Positions 29,992 to 38,456 are shown, numbered from the stretch's first letter. The stretch is 64,000 bases of DNA from Rhodococcoides corynebacterioides (GCF_019834675.1 NZ_JABUBU010000012.1:31052-95051), one strand, 5' to 3'. Numbers and translations are program-made. The notes: generated from the sequence alone by a model not told the origin.

Positions 29992-30017
29992 CCCCCTCGC
30001 CGCGAAGGACGAGGGGG
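29992..30017 (-). terminator. Terminator-like hairpin downstream of the PucR-type gene
   Basis: CCCCCTCG at 29992-29999 pairs with CGAGGGGG at 30010-30017 around a 10-base loop, just beyond the stop of the leftward regulator gene. No T-tract follows. The rest of 29825-30033 shows no coding potential that I trust. Confidence 0.45.
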
Positions 30018-30033
30018 CCGAGGAGTCGAACCG

Positions 30034-31329
30034 TCAGCGCTTGCGCGGAGTCTTCCCCGCGGCGGCGGCGGTCTGGGCGTTCTTCGCGTTCTCGAGCCCC
30101 CGCGCCACGATGGCCGCCTGGAGGTAGCGGAGGCCGGAGGGCACGGACGGGTCGATGCCGGTGAGCTGGCCGATGCGCTTGAGGCGGTAGTCGACGGTGT
30201 TCGCATGGACGAACAGGTGCCGGGCGGTGCGCTGGCGGTTCAGCTCGTGTCCGAGGTACGAGGTGAGGGTCTCGAGGAGCTCGGGAGCGTCGTCGAGTGG
30301 CTCGAGTGCGCGCAGGAGCTGCTCACGCCCGCGGCCGGGGCGAGTGAGCTGGTACTCGAGCACCAGGTCCTCGGTGCGGTAGAGGCCGGCGGGGCGGCCC
30401 AGTTGCCGTGCGAGGGAGAGCAGTTCGTACACGTGCTCGGCGGCGGCGGGGATGTCGTCGCGGTCGGAGGACGTGACGGCTCCGGTGACGGGCACCTCGC
30501 CGGCGCGCGAGAGGCGCTCGATCAGGGCGTCGACCCATTCACGGTCGCGGGGAGCGGGCAGCAGGATGGTGCCGCCCTCGGTGCTGAGCAGCGCCAGCGG
30601 CGACTTGCCGCAGGTGGTGGCCAGCTCGGCCTGGATGCGGCGCAGCTTGCGGCGCGCGGACACGGTGCGGTCGACGACGGGATTGGCCTCGTCGGGATGC
30701 TGCGGGAAGTGCAGGGCGAGGACGAGGTAGTCGTCGGCGAGGTCGATCCCGCACTGCTGGGCGGTGGCGGTGGCGTTCTTGCCGCCGCTGAGCAGTGTCG
30801 TGACGAGCGTGTGGGTGGCGGTGTGGTGCTCGGAGGCGACGGAGCGGTACTCGTCGACGTAGGCCATGGAGACCTCGGTGGTGACGGCCTCGAGCAGGGT
30901 GACCAGGACCAGCGAGTCGGAGGTGACGTCCTCGACCTTCTGGCCGGCGGCCTGGCGACCGACCAACGTCAGGCCGTAGCGGAACCCGTCGTGGTAGGCG
31001 CGCAGGATGGCCCGCAGCGGGACCCCTTCGCGAGCCCAGCGCGCCGCGGCGTCGTGGACGTTGGCGAGGTCCTTCTCGGACGGGGTGTTGCCCGACTCGA
31101 GCATGCGCACCGCGAGTCCGAGGCACTTGACCGTCACCTCGGTCACGTCGCCGTGCAGGAGCTCACCGGGGAGCGTGCCGCAGGGCGTGTTGGCGGCGAA
31201 GTGGTCGACCAGATGACGGGCGACTCCGCGGAGGTCGCTCAGGGCCAGATTGTTGGCCTTCGTGCCGGCGATGAACCCGGCTTCCACGTTGCCCGGAAGC
31301 GGGCTCGCAACGGTCTTCGGTGTCGTCAT
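30034..31329 (-). CDS. PucR/CdaR-type transcriptional regulator
   Basis: This is a 431-residue regulator with the architecture of the PucR/CdaR group. The N-terminal part (residues about 30-160) is a helical ligand or sensor region, a GGDEF-like fold follows in the middle, and the C-terminal PucR helix-turn-helix is seen in LLETLTSYLGHELNRQRTAR, HLFVHANTVDYRLKRIGQL and the closing TGIDPSVPSGLRYLQAAIVA. It carries a Lys/Arg-rich tail (KTPRKR). The start is the ATG at 31329. The ligand and regulon are unknown; the 540-base gap upstream contains candidate operator repeats. Such proteins often regulate themselves and divergent genes, here the mycolyltransferase. Confidence 0.9.
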   Translation of the reverse strand: MTTPKTVASPLPGNVEAGFIAGTKANNLALSDLRGVARHLVDHFAANTPCGTLPGELLHGDVTEVTVKCLGLAVRMLESGNTPSEKDLANVHDAAARWAREGVPLRAILRAYHDGFRYGLTLVGRQAAGQKVEDVTSDSLVLVTLLEAVTTEVSMAYVDEYRSVASEHHTATHTLVTTLLSGGKNATATAQQCGIDLADDYLVLALHFPQHPDEANPVVDRTVSARRKLRRIQAELATTCGKSPLALLSTEGGTILLPAPRDREWVDALIERLSRAGEVPVTGAVTSSDRDDIPAAAEHVYELLSLARQLGRPAGLYRTEDLVLEYQLTRPGRGREQLLRALEPLDDAPELLETLTSYLGHELNRQRTARHLFVHANTVDYRLKRIGQLTGIDPSVPSGLRYLQAAIVARGLENAKNAQTAAAAGKTPRKR

Positions 31330-31869
31330 CTGGCTCCCCCATGACTGTGTGGCTCATGCCGGTTGGGCTGGTTCTCGGTGTACGGTAACAACCCTTAACG
31401 GGGACGAGGATTGTTTTGGTGGACAGAACCAATCGTCATGTTTGGCGAGTAGGTCACCGCGCAACCATCTGGTGTGCCGGGTCACACCCCACGTGACCTG
31501 CGGTTATGGTCGTCGTCAACGACTGTTGAGTCTGCAACGACCGTTCGGGATGCCGTTTTTCGCTTGCATCTGCACAACCAGGACCGCATCAAGTTTGTGA
31601 CCAGACACAGGGTGGTATCGAGACGGTAACGCACCCGGCGGGCGGTGTACACAGTCCGGCGGTCTCTTTCGAGCGCCGTACCGGGCTTCGGGTCCGTGAG
31701 AATCGGCGTTGTGACCGATTCCAGGACCTGAGCCGATGCGCTGGACAGGATTCTGGCCGTCCTTACTGCGAAGTAACCTCGTCTGCACCGAGCGACGCGG
31801 CCGTCGGCCGTACGGGCACCGATCACCCCGATCGCCCGTGTTCGCCGACCACCATCGAAGGGACCACCC
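31330..31869. promoter_or_regulatory. 540-base intergenic region with inverted repeats between PucR-type regulator and mycolyltransferase
   Basis: This gap holds the divergent promoters of both flanking genes. Two inverted repeats stand out. GGTCAC at 31480-31485 and GTGACC at 31493-31498 are separated by 7 bases, with another GGTCAC near 31452. TTGGT at 31416-31420 pairs with ACCAA at 31428-31432. Either could be a regulator site. I see no convincing protein-coding or structural RNA gene here. AAGGGA just before 31870 serves as ribosome binding site of the mycolyltransferase. Confidence 0.4.
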
Positions 31870-32892
31870 ATGCGACGTCTCGCGGCCCTCGCCGCGTCGT
31901 GTTTGGCGACGACGGCACTGGTCGTCGCCACGCCCACCGTCGCGTTCGCGGACCCGGCCGGTCCGGTGTCCGTCGTCGGCGAGACGGGTGCGCGGGTGGT
32001 GTCGGTGGTCATGCAGACGGACCGCCGGGCGCTGGTGTCCGTGTTCTCCCCGTCCATGGGGCGCGAGATTCCGGTGCAGGTGTTGCTCCCGGCCGACCGC
32101 TCCGCCCCGAGGCCGTCCCTGTACGTGCTCGACGGGGTGAGCGCCGGCGAGGAGACGAACTACACCGAGAGCACCTGGACCGCCAAGACCGATGCGGTCG
32201 CGTTCTTCGCGGACAAGCCGGTCAACGTCGTGCTCCCCATCAGCGGACGCGGCAGCTACTACGCGGATTGGCAGCGGCCCGATCCCGTTCTGGGCGTGAA
32301 CATGTGGGAGACGTTCCTGACGCGGGAGCTGCCGCCGCTGATCGACGCCCAGTTCTCCGGCACCGGGGTGAACGCCCTGATGGGGCTGTCGATGGGTGCG
32401 CAGGGCGCGATGAACCTGATCGCCAAGCATCCCGCCCTGTACACGGGCGTGGCCGCCTTCAGTGGGTGCTACGACAACCGCAGCAACGAGACCAAGAACG
32501 CCGTCCGCACCACCGTGGGCTCGACGGGCGGGGATGCGACCAACATGTGGGGTAGCAACTCCGACCCCGCCTGGGCGGACAACGATCCGAGCTTGCGAGT
32601 GGACGCGTTGCGCGGCAAGCAGATCTACGTCTCGTCGGGCACCGGCCTGCCCGGTCCGTACGAGGCCGGCGGCTCGCCCGCCGAGGAGTTGATGGATGCG
32701 CTCCTGGTCGGCGGCCCGCTCGAGGCGGCGGCCAACCTGTGCACCACCGGGTTCGTGGACACCCTGGCTCGCGCCGGGGTGCCGGCGACGATCGTGCGCA
32801 AGCCGTGGGGCACCCACTCGTGGCGCTACTGGCAGGACGAGATGCACGGGTCCTGGCCCGTGCTCGCCCGCGCGCTCGGAATCGGGAACTAG
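31870..32892 (+). CDS. Secreted mycolyltransferase (antigen 85 family)
   Basis: This exported alpha/beta-hydrolase transfers mycolic acids from trehalose monomycolate to arabinogalactan or to another trehalose monomycolate. Residues 1-27 form a signal peptide ending in TVAFA. Catalytic features are Ser174 in GLSMGAQG and a terminal His316 in KPWGTHSWRYWQDE, with ESTWTAKTDAVAFF and NVVLPISGRGSYYADW typical of corynebacterial and rhodococcal mycolyltransferases. Length (340 residues) fits the single-domain class. The start is the ATG at 31870 with AAGGGA upstream. It functionally complements the arabinogalactan genes of the window. Confidence 0.93.
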   Translation: MRRLAALAASCLATTALVVATPTVAFADPAGPVSVVGETGARVVSVVMQTDRRALVSVFSPSMGREIPVQVLLPADRSAPRPSLYVLDGVSAGEETNYTESTWTAKTDAVAFFADKPVNVVLPISGRGSYYADWQRPDPVLGVNMWETFLTRELPPLIDAQFSGTGVNALMGLSMGAQGAMNLIAKHPALYTGVAAFSGCYDNRSNETKNAVRTTVGSTGGDATNMWGSNSDPAWADNDPSLRVDALRGKQIYVSSGTGLPGPYEAGGSPAEELMDALLVGGPLEAAANLCTTGFVDTLARAGVPATIVRKPWGTHSWRYWQDEMHGSWPVLARALGIGN

Positions 32893-32908
32893 CTCGCGCC
32901 GCACCGGG

Positions 32909-33967
32909 TCACGCGGTGTAGCGGTCCGCCACCGTCGCCGCGAACTCGAGGAACGCGTCGTTCTCGTGCGGGTCGCCGACGGTGATGCGCACGCCGTCGT
33001 CGCCGTACGCCCGCACCAGGATTCGCGCGTCCGTGGCCTCGGCGGAGAAGGCGCCCGACGCCTCCGCGAGGGGCAGCCAGACGAAGTTCGCGAACGAGTC
33101 GGCCACGCGATACCCGGAGCCGCGCAACGCATCACGCAGCCGGGCACGTTCGGCGATCACCAGCTCGGTTCGGGCGAGCAGCTCGTCGGAGGCGGCCAGT
33201 GACGCCACGGCGGCGCTCTGCGCGACCGAGCTCACGCTGAACGCGGTGTGCACTTTCTTCATCGCCGTGACGACGGACGGTGCGCCGACGCCGTACCCCA
33301 CCCGCAGGCCGGCGAGACCGTACGCCTTGGAGAAGGTGCGCAGGACCATGACGTTGGGCCGCGTGCGGCCCACCTCGACGCCGTCGATGCGCCGGTCGGT
33401 GTACTCGAAGTACGCCTCGTCGAGCACCACCAGCACATGCTCGGGCACCGCGTCGAGGAAGCGGTCGAGGTCCGCGGGGTCCACCACGGTGCCCGTCGGG
33501 TTGTTGGGGTTGCAGACGAACATCAGGCGGGTCCGGTCGGTGACCGCGGCGGCCATGGCGCCCAGGTCGTGGACGTCGTCGTCGGTCAGCGGGACCCGCA
33601 CGGCGGTGGCGCCGGCGACCAGCGTGACGATCGGGTAGGCCTCGAAGGACCGCCACCCGAAGACCACCTCGTCGCCCGGTGAGCACGTCGCCTGCACCAG
33701 TTCCTGGCACAGCGACACCGATCCGCAGCCGACGACGACGTTCGCCGCAGGCACGTCGAGAAACCCGGACAGGGCGTCGGTCAGGGCCGTCGCGGCGTTG
33801 TCGGGATAGCGATTGACGCCGGCCGCGGCCTCGGCGATGGCCTCGCGCACGCTGGGCAGCGGACCCGCCGTCGTCTCGTTGCTGGCGAGCTTGATCGCGC
33901 CCGGCACGGTGCGGCCCGGGATGTACCCGGGGATGGCGTCGAGGTCGGGGCGGGTGCGTGCGGTCAC
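32909..33967 (-). CDS. pat: Histidinol-phosphate/aromatic aminotransferase (HisC2/Pat)
   Basis: This is a PLP-dependent class I/II aminotransferase (352 residues) of the HisC family, very likely the phenylalanine/aromatic aminotransferase Pat found beside cell-wall genes in mycobacteria (Rv3772). Seen are IKLASNETTAGPLPSV, GCGSVSLCQELVQATC, FVCNPNNPTGTVV, VLDEAYFEYTD and the PLP lysine in RTFSKAYGLAGLRVGY, plus ILVRAYGDDGVRITVG at the C-terminus. The start is GTG at 33967. Whether it acts on histidinol phosphate or aromatic amino acids cannot be read from sequence alone. It is convergent with the mycolyltransferase (16 bases apart). Confidence 0.88.
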   Translation of the reverse strand: MTARTRPDLDAIPGYIPGRTVPGAIKLASNETTAGPLPSVREAIAEAAAGVNRYPDNAATALTDALSGFLDVPAANVVVGCGSVSLCQELVQATCSPGDEVVFGWRSFEAYPIVTLVAGATAVRVPLTDDDVHDLGAMAAAVTDRTRLMFVCNPNNPTGTVVDPADLDRFLDAVPEHVLVVLDEAYFEYTDRRIDGVEVGRTRPNVMVLRTFSKAYGLAGLRVGYGVGAPSVVTAMKKVHTAFSVSSVAQSAAVASLAASDELLARTELVIAERARLRDALRGSGYRVADSFANFVWLPLAEASGAFSAEATDARILVRAYGDDGVRITVGDPHENDAFLEFAATVADRYTA

Positions 33968-34084
33968 GACACTGGATTATGCGCGGCGCATGGTCGCGCC
34001 GGGTCGGGGGCGTCGGGTCACGAAAGTGCGGTCGGCCCGCAACGAAGCCTCGCCAGAAGTGCGTCGCGGTTCTACGGTGGTTCC

Positions 34085-34792
34085 ATGACGGCATCGATCG
34101 AGGATTCGGCCCCTCTTCGACGTGCGGACGACGGCACGGAGTCGGACGAGCGGGTCCCGCTCACGGCGTTCCGGCCGGACTCCAATCCGCGGGGAGGCAT
34201 CGTCGTGTTGCACGAGTCGCGGGAGTTCTCCCCGGCACTGGTGGAGTTCATGAAGGCGCTCGCGACGGACGGCTGGTTGGTGGCCGCGCCGCATCTGTTC
34301 CATCGCGCGGCGTCCGACGACGAGGTGTTCGGCGACGCGTTGTTCGAGGACTTCGACGCCACGGTGGCGTGGTTGACCGGTCAGGGCGTGTACGCCGACG
34401 CCATCGGGGTCATCGGTTTCGACGACGCGGGGACGGCGGCGGCGTTGGTGGCGACCGACCGGCCCGTCGGCGCGGCCGTGAGCGTCGCGGCGCCCGGGAT
34501 CGTCGAGCCGTTGTCGGCGGACGCGAGGGCGCTGGTCGAGGCGGCGCCGTCGCTGCAGGCACCGTGGCTCGGCCTCTACGGTCAGGGCGACGAGCGCATC
34601 CCGGCCGACCACGTCGACCGGCTGCGCGATGCCGTCGCCGCGGCGCCGGTGGCCACGCTCGTCGTGAGCTACGACGGCCTGGACCATCGTCCCGACGAGG
34701 TGTCGCCGGAGTCGGGTACCACGGCCGGCGAGGACGCCGTGGTGGACGCCCAGCGCCGCATCTTCGACTGGTTCGACAGCCACCTGCGCTGA
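34085..34792 (+). CDS. Dienelactone-hydrolase-like protein without the cysteine nucleophile
   Basis: This is a 235-residue alpha/beta-hydrolase with dienelactone hydrolase features: GGIVVLHESREFSPALVEFMK with the Glu after strand 1, DGWLVAAPHLFHRA, DALFEDFDATVAWLTGQG, PWLGLYGQGDERIPADHV and the C-terminal His in YDGLDHRPDE. In dienelactone hydrolases the nucleophile lies in G-x-C-x-G-G; here the equivalent reads GFDDAGTAAA, with Asp and no Cys or Ser. The protein may be non-hydrolytic or use another mechanism (inference). The start is the ATG at 34085; the preceding 118 bases divide it from the aminotransferase. Confidence 0.82.
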   Translation: MTASIEDSAPLRRADDGTESDERVPLTAFRPDSNPRGGIVVLHESREFSPALVEFMKALATDGWLVAAPHLFHRAASDDEVFGDALFEDFDATVAWLTGQGVYADAIGVIGFDDAGTAAALVATDRPVGAAVSVAAPGIVEPLSADARALVEAAPSLQAPWLGLYGQGDERIPADHVDRLRDAVAAAPVATLVVSYDGLDHRPDEVSPESGTTAGEDAVVDAQRRIFDWFDSHLR

Positions 34793-34884
34793 CGCCCACC
34801 TGCCGTTTTGCGTCCGATGTGGCGCATGTGTAATCTTCTCTCTCGGCGGTTCGAAAGGACCGGTGCCCTTCGGAAGAAGGCTCA

Positions 34885-34974
34885 GGAGGCGTGCCAGAGC
34901 GGCCGAATGGGAGTCACTGCTAATGACTTGACCCTTCACCGGGTCCGGAGGTTCAAATCCTCTCGCCTCCGCCA
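34885..34974 (+). tRNA. tRNA-Ser (anticodon GCT)
   Basis: A class II tRNA starts with acceptor GGAGGCG at 34885-34891, pairing with CGCCTCC ending at 34970, then discriminator G and encoded CCA. The anticodon stem AGTCA/TGACT encloses GCT. A long variable arm is present, and the T loop contains TTCAAAT. It reads AGC and AGU. Confidence 0.96.
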
Positions 34975-35007
34975 CTTTCGACTTCGGTCGGAGACAACAG
35001 AAGACAT

Positions 35008-35083
35008 GCGCCCGTAGCTCAACGGATAGAGCACTTGACTACGGATCAAGAGGTTAGGGGTTCGAATCCCTTCGGGCGCACCA
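35008..35083 (+). tRNA. tRNA-Arg (anticodon ACG)
   Basis: A standard class I tRNA starts with acceptor GCGCCCG at 35008-35014, pairing with CGGGCGC at 35073-35079, then discriminator A and encoded CCA. The anticodon stem CTTGA/TCAAG encloses ACG, whose A34 is the substrate of the TadA deaminase also encoded in this window (56962-57459). It lies 33 bases after tRNA-Ser(GCT), and the two are probably co-transcribed. Confidence 0.96.
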
Positions 35084-35120
35084 CGAGAACCGCCACCGGC
35101 CATGCCGGTGGCGGTTCTCG
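35084..35120. terminator. Strong bidirectional hairpin after tRNA-Arg
   Basis: A 16-base-pair perfect stem (35084-35099 with 35105-35120, five-base loop) directly follows the tRNA-Arg CCA and lies just beyond the stop of the convergent MFS gene. There is no T-tract on the plus strand. Position and stability suit a terminator for both directions. Confidence 0.75.
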
Positions 35121-35131
35121 CATGTGACGAC

Positions 35132-36478
35132 CTATCCCGCGTGCGTCGGTGCGGCCGGGGCGGTCGGTGCGCCGAGAGAATCCCGTCGGCGCACCTGCGT
35201 CCGGACCGAGGCGACCACCGCCGCGCCCAGCACGGCCACGGCCGCGAACGCGTAGAAGTTCACCTGGTACCCGAACGCCCACCCGGCGATGAGGCCGCCG
35301 AGCAACGGTCCGCAGATGGCGCCGATCCGGCCGACACCGAGGGACCAGGCCAGCGCGGTGGCGTTCAGCTTCTGCGGGTAGTGCGTGGCGCAGAACCCGC
35401 CCACCAGGATCTGGGTGCCGACGCTGCCGAGGCCGGCCACCGCGACCAGCAGGAAGAGCAGTCCGGCGGGCAGATTTTGGCTGATGAGGAAGATGGCGAC
35501 ACAGGCGATGAGGAACGACGCCGTGACGACCTTCTGCACGCCGATGCGGTCCGCGACGAACGACGCGCTGATCGCGCCGACGATGGCACCGAGGTTGAGG
35601 ACGAGCAGGAAGGCAAGGGAACTGCCGAGCGCGAAGCCGGCGCTGCGCATGATCTGCGGCAGCCAGGTGTTGAGGCCGTAGACCAGGAGCAGTCCGCAGA
35701 AGTTGGCCGCGGCGAACAGCAGTGTGGACCGTCGCCACCGCGGGGTGAACAGTTCTCGCATGCTCGACACGGGAGGTGCGGTGTCCAGCGCGGCGGCCGC
35801 GGGGACCGGCGCGACGACGTCGTCGTAGACCAGTCCGTGCTGCGCGGCGACGTCACGGGCCTCGGCCTCGCGACCGGTGGCGGCGAGGTAGGACACCGAT
35901 TCGGGGAGATAGCGAACGACGATGGGCAGCAACGTGATCAGAGGCAGAGCGCCGAGGGCGTAGAGCACCCGGAAGTCGGTCTCGGGGAGCAGCGCGATGG
36001 CGAGGAGTGCCGCGCTCACACCGCCGACGGAGTAGCCGCTGAACATCACGGCGTTCGCGATCTGGCGACGGCCCTTGGGTGCGAACTCGACGGTGAGGGC
36101 GATGCAGGTGGGCACGACACCGCCGAGGCCGATGCCGGTGAGGAACCGCAGGACGCCGAACACGACCTCGTTCGGAGCGAAGGCCGTGGCCAGCATGCAG
36201 ACGGAGAACCAGGCGATGGACCCGATCATGATGCGACGGCGTCCGAACCGGTCGGTGATCAGGCCGACCGACAGGGTGCCGAGCAGCATGCCGACCAGCG
36301 CGAGGCTGCCGATGAGTCCCGCCGACCCCGTGTCCAGATCCCATCCCTCGTAGGCGATCAGGGTGGGGACGGTGGATCCGTAGACCACCAGGTCGTACCC
36401 GTCGAAGACGATGGTGACGAAGCAGAGGACGAGAACCAGCAGGCCGGAGCGCTGTCTCGTGGGTCGGGGACGCGTCAT
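35132..36478 (-). CDS. MFS transporter, aromatic acid:H+ symporter (AAHS) type
   Basis: This 448-residue protein has twelve predicted helices of the major facilitator superfamily. DGYD at residues 26-29 in the first helix is the hallmark of the aromatic acid:H+ symporter group (PcaK/BenK-like). The loop 2-3 motif GLITDRFGRRR, GVVPTCIALTVEFAPKGRR and the helix 8-9 motif SFVADRIGVQKV support this. Likely substrates are benzoate-type aromatic acids, but no catabolic genes are adjacent. The ATG at 36478 has GAGGA eight bases upstream. A single transcription unit ends at the hairpin shared with tRNA-Arg. Confidence 0.92.
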   Translation of the reverse strand: MTRPRPTRQRSGLLVLVLCFVTIVFDGYDLVVYGSTVPTLIAYEGWDLDTGSAGLIGSLALVGMLLGTLSVGLITDRFGRRRIMIGSIAWFSVCMLATAFAPNEVVFGVLRFLTGIGLGGVVPTCIALTVEFAPKGRRQIANAVMFSGYSVGGVSAALLAIALLPETDFRVLYALGALPLITLLPIVVRYLPESVSYLAATGREAEARDVAAQHGLVYDDVVAPVPAAAALDTAPPVSSMRELFTPRWRRSTLLFAAANFCGLLLVYGLNTWLPQIMRSAGFALGSSLAFLLVLNLGAIVGAISASFVADRIGVQKVVTASFLIACVAIFLISQNLPAGLLFLLVAVAGLGSVGTQILVGGFCATHYPQKLNATALAWSLGVGRIGAICGPLLGGLIAGWAFGYQVNFYAFAAVAVLGAAVVASVRTQVRRRDSLGAPTAPAAPTHAG

Positions 36479-36572
36479 GGGCGTTTTCCTCGTTCCGAGT
36501 GGGGGGTGGGGCGCGTGAGTGCGGTCACAGTATGCCGCTGGTGTGATGATCGTCAAGAAATCGTCATAGACG

Positions 36573-36941
36573 TCAGACGGACGCGGCGACGGTGAATCCC
36601 CCGGCGCACGCCACGACCGACGCGCCCAGCGTGACCGCGAGCCCGACCGCCGCGGCCGTGGTCCGCCCCGACCGCGCGAGGCGGGCCGCCTGCACCATCG
36701 CGGTGCCGAACGTCGTGTAACCACCGCAGAACCCGGTTCCGACGACGGTCTGCCAGGCGTCCGGAGCGGAGTGCAGTGCCACCGCCCCGGCGAGCATCCC
36801 GAGCAGGAACGAGCCGGACACGTTGATGCCGACGGTCGCCCACGAGATCGTGGTCGACCATCGGCGAGCGACGGCGGAGTCGACGGCGAACCGGGCGACC
36901 GCGCCCAGGGCGCCGGCGAGCACCACCAGCACCGCGATCAC
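36573..36941 (-). CDS. crcB: Fluoride exporter CrcB (second copy of the pair)
   Basis: This 122-residue CrcB/Fluc protein has four helices. It shows GALGAVARFAVDSAV, TVGINVSGSFLLGML (the conserved Asn of the fluoride pore), GTGFCGGYTTFGTAMVQ and a hydrophobic end. The GTG at 36941 overlaps the stop of the other crcB gene (GTGA). Paired crcB genes usually encode the two halves of a heterodimeric fluoride channel; the two here differ clearly in sequence. Confidence 0.93.
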   Translation of the reverse strand: MIAVLVVLAGALGAVARFAVDSAVARRWSTTISWATVGINVSGSFLLGMLAGAVALHSAPDAWQTVVGTGFCGGYTTFGTAMVQAARLARSGRTTAAAVGLAVTLGASVVACAGGFTVAASV

Positions 36942-37354
36942 GACGATCTCCGCACGGCTCCGGCCGCCGCGATGCCGACGACGGCGGCGACGAGACCCGC
37001 GACGATGGACGCCGCGGCGTACACCGCGGCCAGGAAAGCGGCGCCCTGGCGAATCGACTCGACGATCTCGAGCGCGAAGGTGCTGTAGGTCGTCAGCGCG
37101 CCGCAGAATCCGACGCCGAGCAGCAGCCGCAGCCGACGACGCGACCCGGTGTCCGGCCCGCGCCGGGACAGCGCCTCGAGCAGGAGCCCGAGCACGAACG
37201 AGCCGACGACGTTCACCACGACCGTGCCGGTGGGCCAACTCGTGTCGCTGTGCGGCAGGGCGGATTCGACCGCGTACCGAACGCCCGTCCCGGCCGCGCC
37301 CCCGGCGGCGACCAGACCCACCGACACCGCCGTGCGGGCGAGGGAACCGGGCAT
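36938..37354 (-). CDS. crcB: Fluoride exporter CrcB (first copy of the pair)
   Basis: This 138-residue CrcB/Fluc subunit shows GGAAGTGVRYAVESALP, GTVVVNVVGSFVLGLLLEAL, GVGFCGALTTYSTFALEIVE and a final Ala/Val/Gly-rich helix. The ATG at 37354 with GAGGAGC upstream is preferred over the ATG at 37384. It is translationally coupled to the second crcB. I saw no recognisable fluoride riboswitch in the 241 bases upstream, only the palindromes listed separately. Confidence 0.93.
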   Translation of the reverse strand: MPGSLARTAVSVGLVAAGGAAGTGVRYAVESALPHSDTSWPTGTVVVNVVGSFVLGLLLEALSRRGPDTGSRRRLRLLLGVGFCGALTTYSTFALEIVESIRQGAAFLAAVYAAASIVAGLVAAVVGIAAAGAVRRSS

Positions 37355-37425
37355 GTGCCGCTCCTCGCGGTCGATCGGGTCCACCGACGGTCGGCGGCGC
37401 CGATCAATCTACGCGTCGAGGAACG

Positions 37426-37518
37426 CCCGCCCGGTGGCGTTCCGGGCTCCTCGGGCGGGCGCCGGCGTCCACAACTGCTCCGGATCGACGGGATCCCGTC
37501 GATCCGGGCGAGTTGTGG
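37426..37518. repeat. Two adjacent long intergenic palindromes
   Basis: The first hairpin pairs CGCCCGCCCG (from 37426) with CGGGCGGGCG (ending 37465). The second is a near-perfect 50-base dyad: CCACAACT at 37469-37476 pairs with AGTTGTGG at 37511-37518. Inside a three-base mismatch there is a perfect 28-base palindrome, 37480-37507, centred on GGATCC. They lie between the LLM flavoprotein gene and crcB, both leftward. They could terminate the upstream transcript or be a dispersed palindromic element. Confidence 0.6.
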
Positions 37519-37595
37519 GCAACCAGGGCCGCGGACGTCACCCCCGCCGCTCGGCGAGTGGCGCGTCGCGACCTGACCCGACCCGGCCCGAGCCG

Positions 37596-38456
37596 TCACC
37601 GCAGCAGCGCGGCCGCCTCCCCGATCACGGCGGTCCAGCTCTCGAGGTCCGGCTCGTCGTCGGTGGGGTGCGCGAGCACCGAGGTGACACCCATCTCGCC
37701 GAGCCGTGCGAAGTCCGCGGCGATCTCCTCGGCGCCGCCCCCGACGGCGATGGTGTCCGCGGAGTCCTGCCCCCACCGGGCGGCCTCGTCGCGCAGCCGT
37801 TCGGCCGCACCGGGTCCCACGGCGACCAGTCGCGGCGCGACGATCGGGTGGTCGTCGGTCGACGCGGCTCCGCGGACCTCCGCGCAGGCGGCGCGCAGCC
37901 GGTCGTCGGTGAGGGCCGCCGACAGCAGGGTGCCGTCCGAGTGCGACGCCGCGAACCGCAGCGTCTTCGGGCCCTCTCCGCCGACCATCAGCGGCTCGCC
38001 GGGGACGGGGTACTGCAGCCGCACGGCGTCGAGTCGGACGTAGCGGCCGTCGACGGTGACCTCGTCGCCGGCCAGCAGTGCGCGCAGCGCGGCGTGGTAC
38101 TCGTCCAGCAACGTCATGGGCGACGCCGCCCGCGACCCCACCTGCTCCATCCAGCGCTGCACCCCGTGACCGACACCCGGCAGGAAGCGGCCCGGGAAGA
38201 GGCGCTGCAGCGACGCCACCTCCATGGCGGTCAGCGCGACGTTGCGCAGCGGCGCCGGCATGAGGCCGAGCCCCACCCGGATGCGGGACGTCGAGGCCAG
38301 CGCCACGGCCGCGGTGGTCAGCCCGCCGTGGCTGAAACAGTCCTCCCACAGCCAGAATTCGTCGAGACCGGCGGCCTCGGCGGCGCGCGCGGCCGCCGGG
38401 AGGCGGGTCGGGTCCACGGCCGGGGTGAAGACGGTGCCGATCGAGAGGGACGTCAT
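37596..38456 (-). CDS. LLM-class (luciferase-like, probably F420-dependent) oxidoreductase
   Basis: This is a 286-residue TIM-barrel protein of the luciferase-like monooxygenase family. Rhodococcal and mycobacterial members of this type mostly use cofactor F420. Features are LPAAARAAEAAGLDEFWLWE, TTAAVALASTSRIRVGLGLM, RNVALTAMEVASLQRLFPGR, FLPGVGHGVQRWMEQVG, VPGEPLMVGGEGPKTLRFAA and a C-terminal GVTSVLAHPTDDEPD. The substrate is not predictable. The start is the ATG at 38456; it diverges from the large dehydrogenase gene by 63 bases. Confidence 0.88.
   Translation of the reverse strand: MTSLSIGTVFTPAVDPTRLPAAARAAEAAGLDEFWLWEDCFSHGGLTTAAVALASTSRIRVGLGLMPAPLRNVALTAMEVASLQRLFPGRFLPGVGHGVQRWMEQVGSRAASPMTLLDEYHAALRALLAGDEVTVDGRYVRLDAVRLQYPVPGEPLMVGGEGPKTLRFAASHSDGTLLSAALTDDRLRAACAEVRGAASTDDHPIVAPRLVAVGPGAAERLRDEAARWGQDSADTIAVGGGAEEIAADFARLGEMGVTSVLAHPTDDEPDLESWTAVIGEAAALLR

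Noticed and set aside
37469..37518. CCACAAC/GTTGTGG in the palindrome as DnaA boxes or an origin
   Set aside because: The sequences do not contain the full TTGTCCACA-type box, only two partial copies exist, and there are no dnaA/dnaN/rpmH genes nearby.
37355..37595. Fluoride riboswitch upstream of the crcB pair
   Set aside because: I looked for the small pseudoknotted crcB motif but found only the long palindromes, which do not match its layout.
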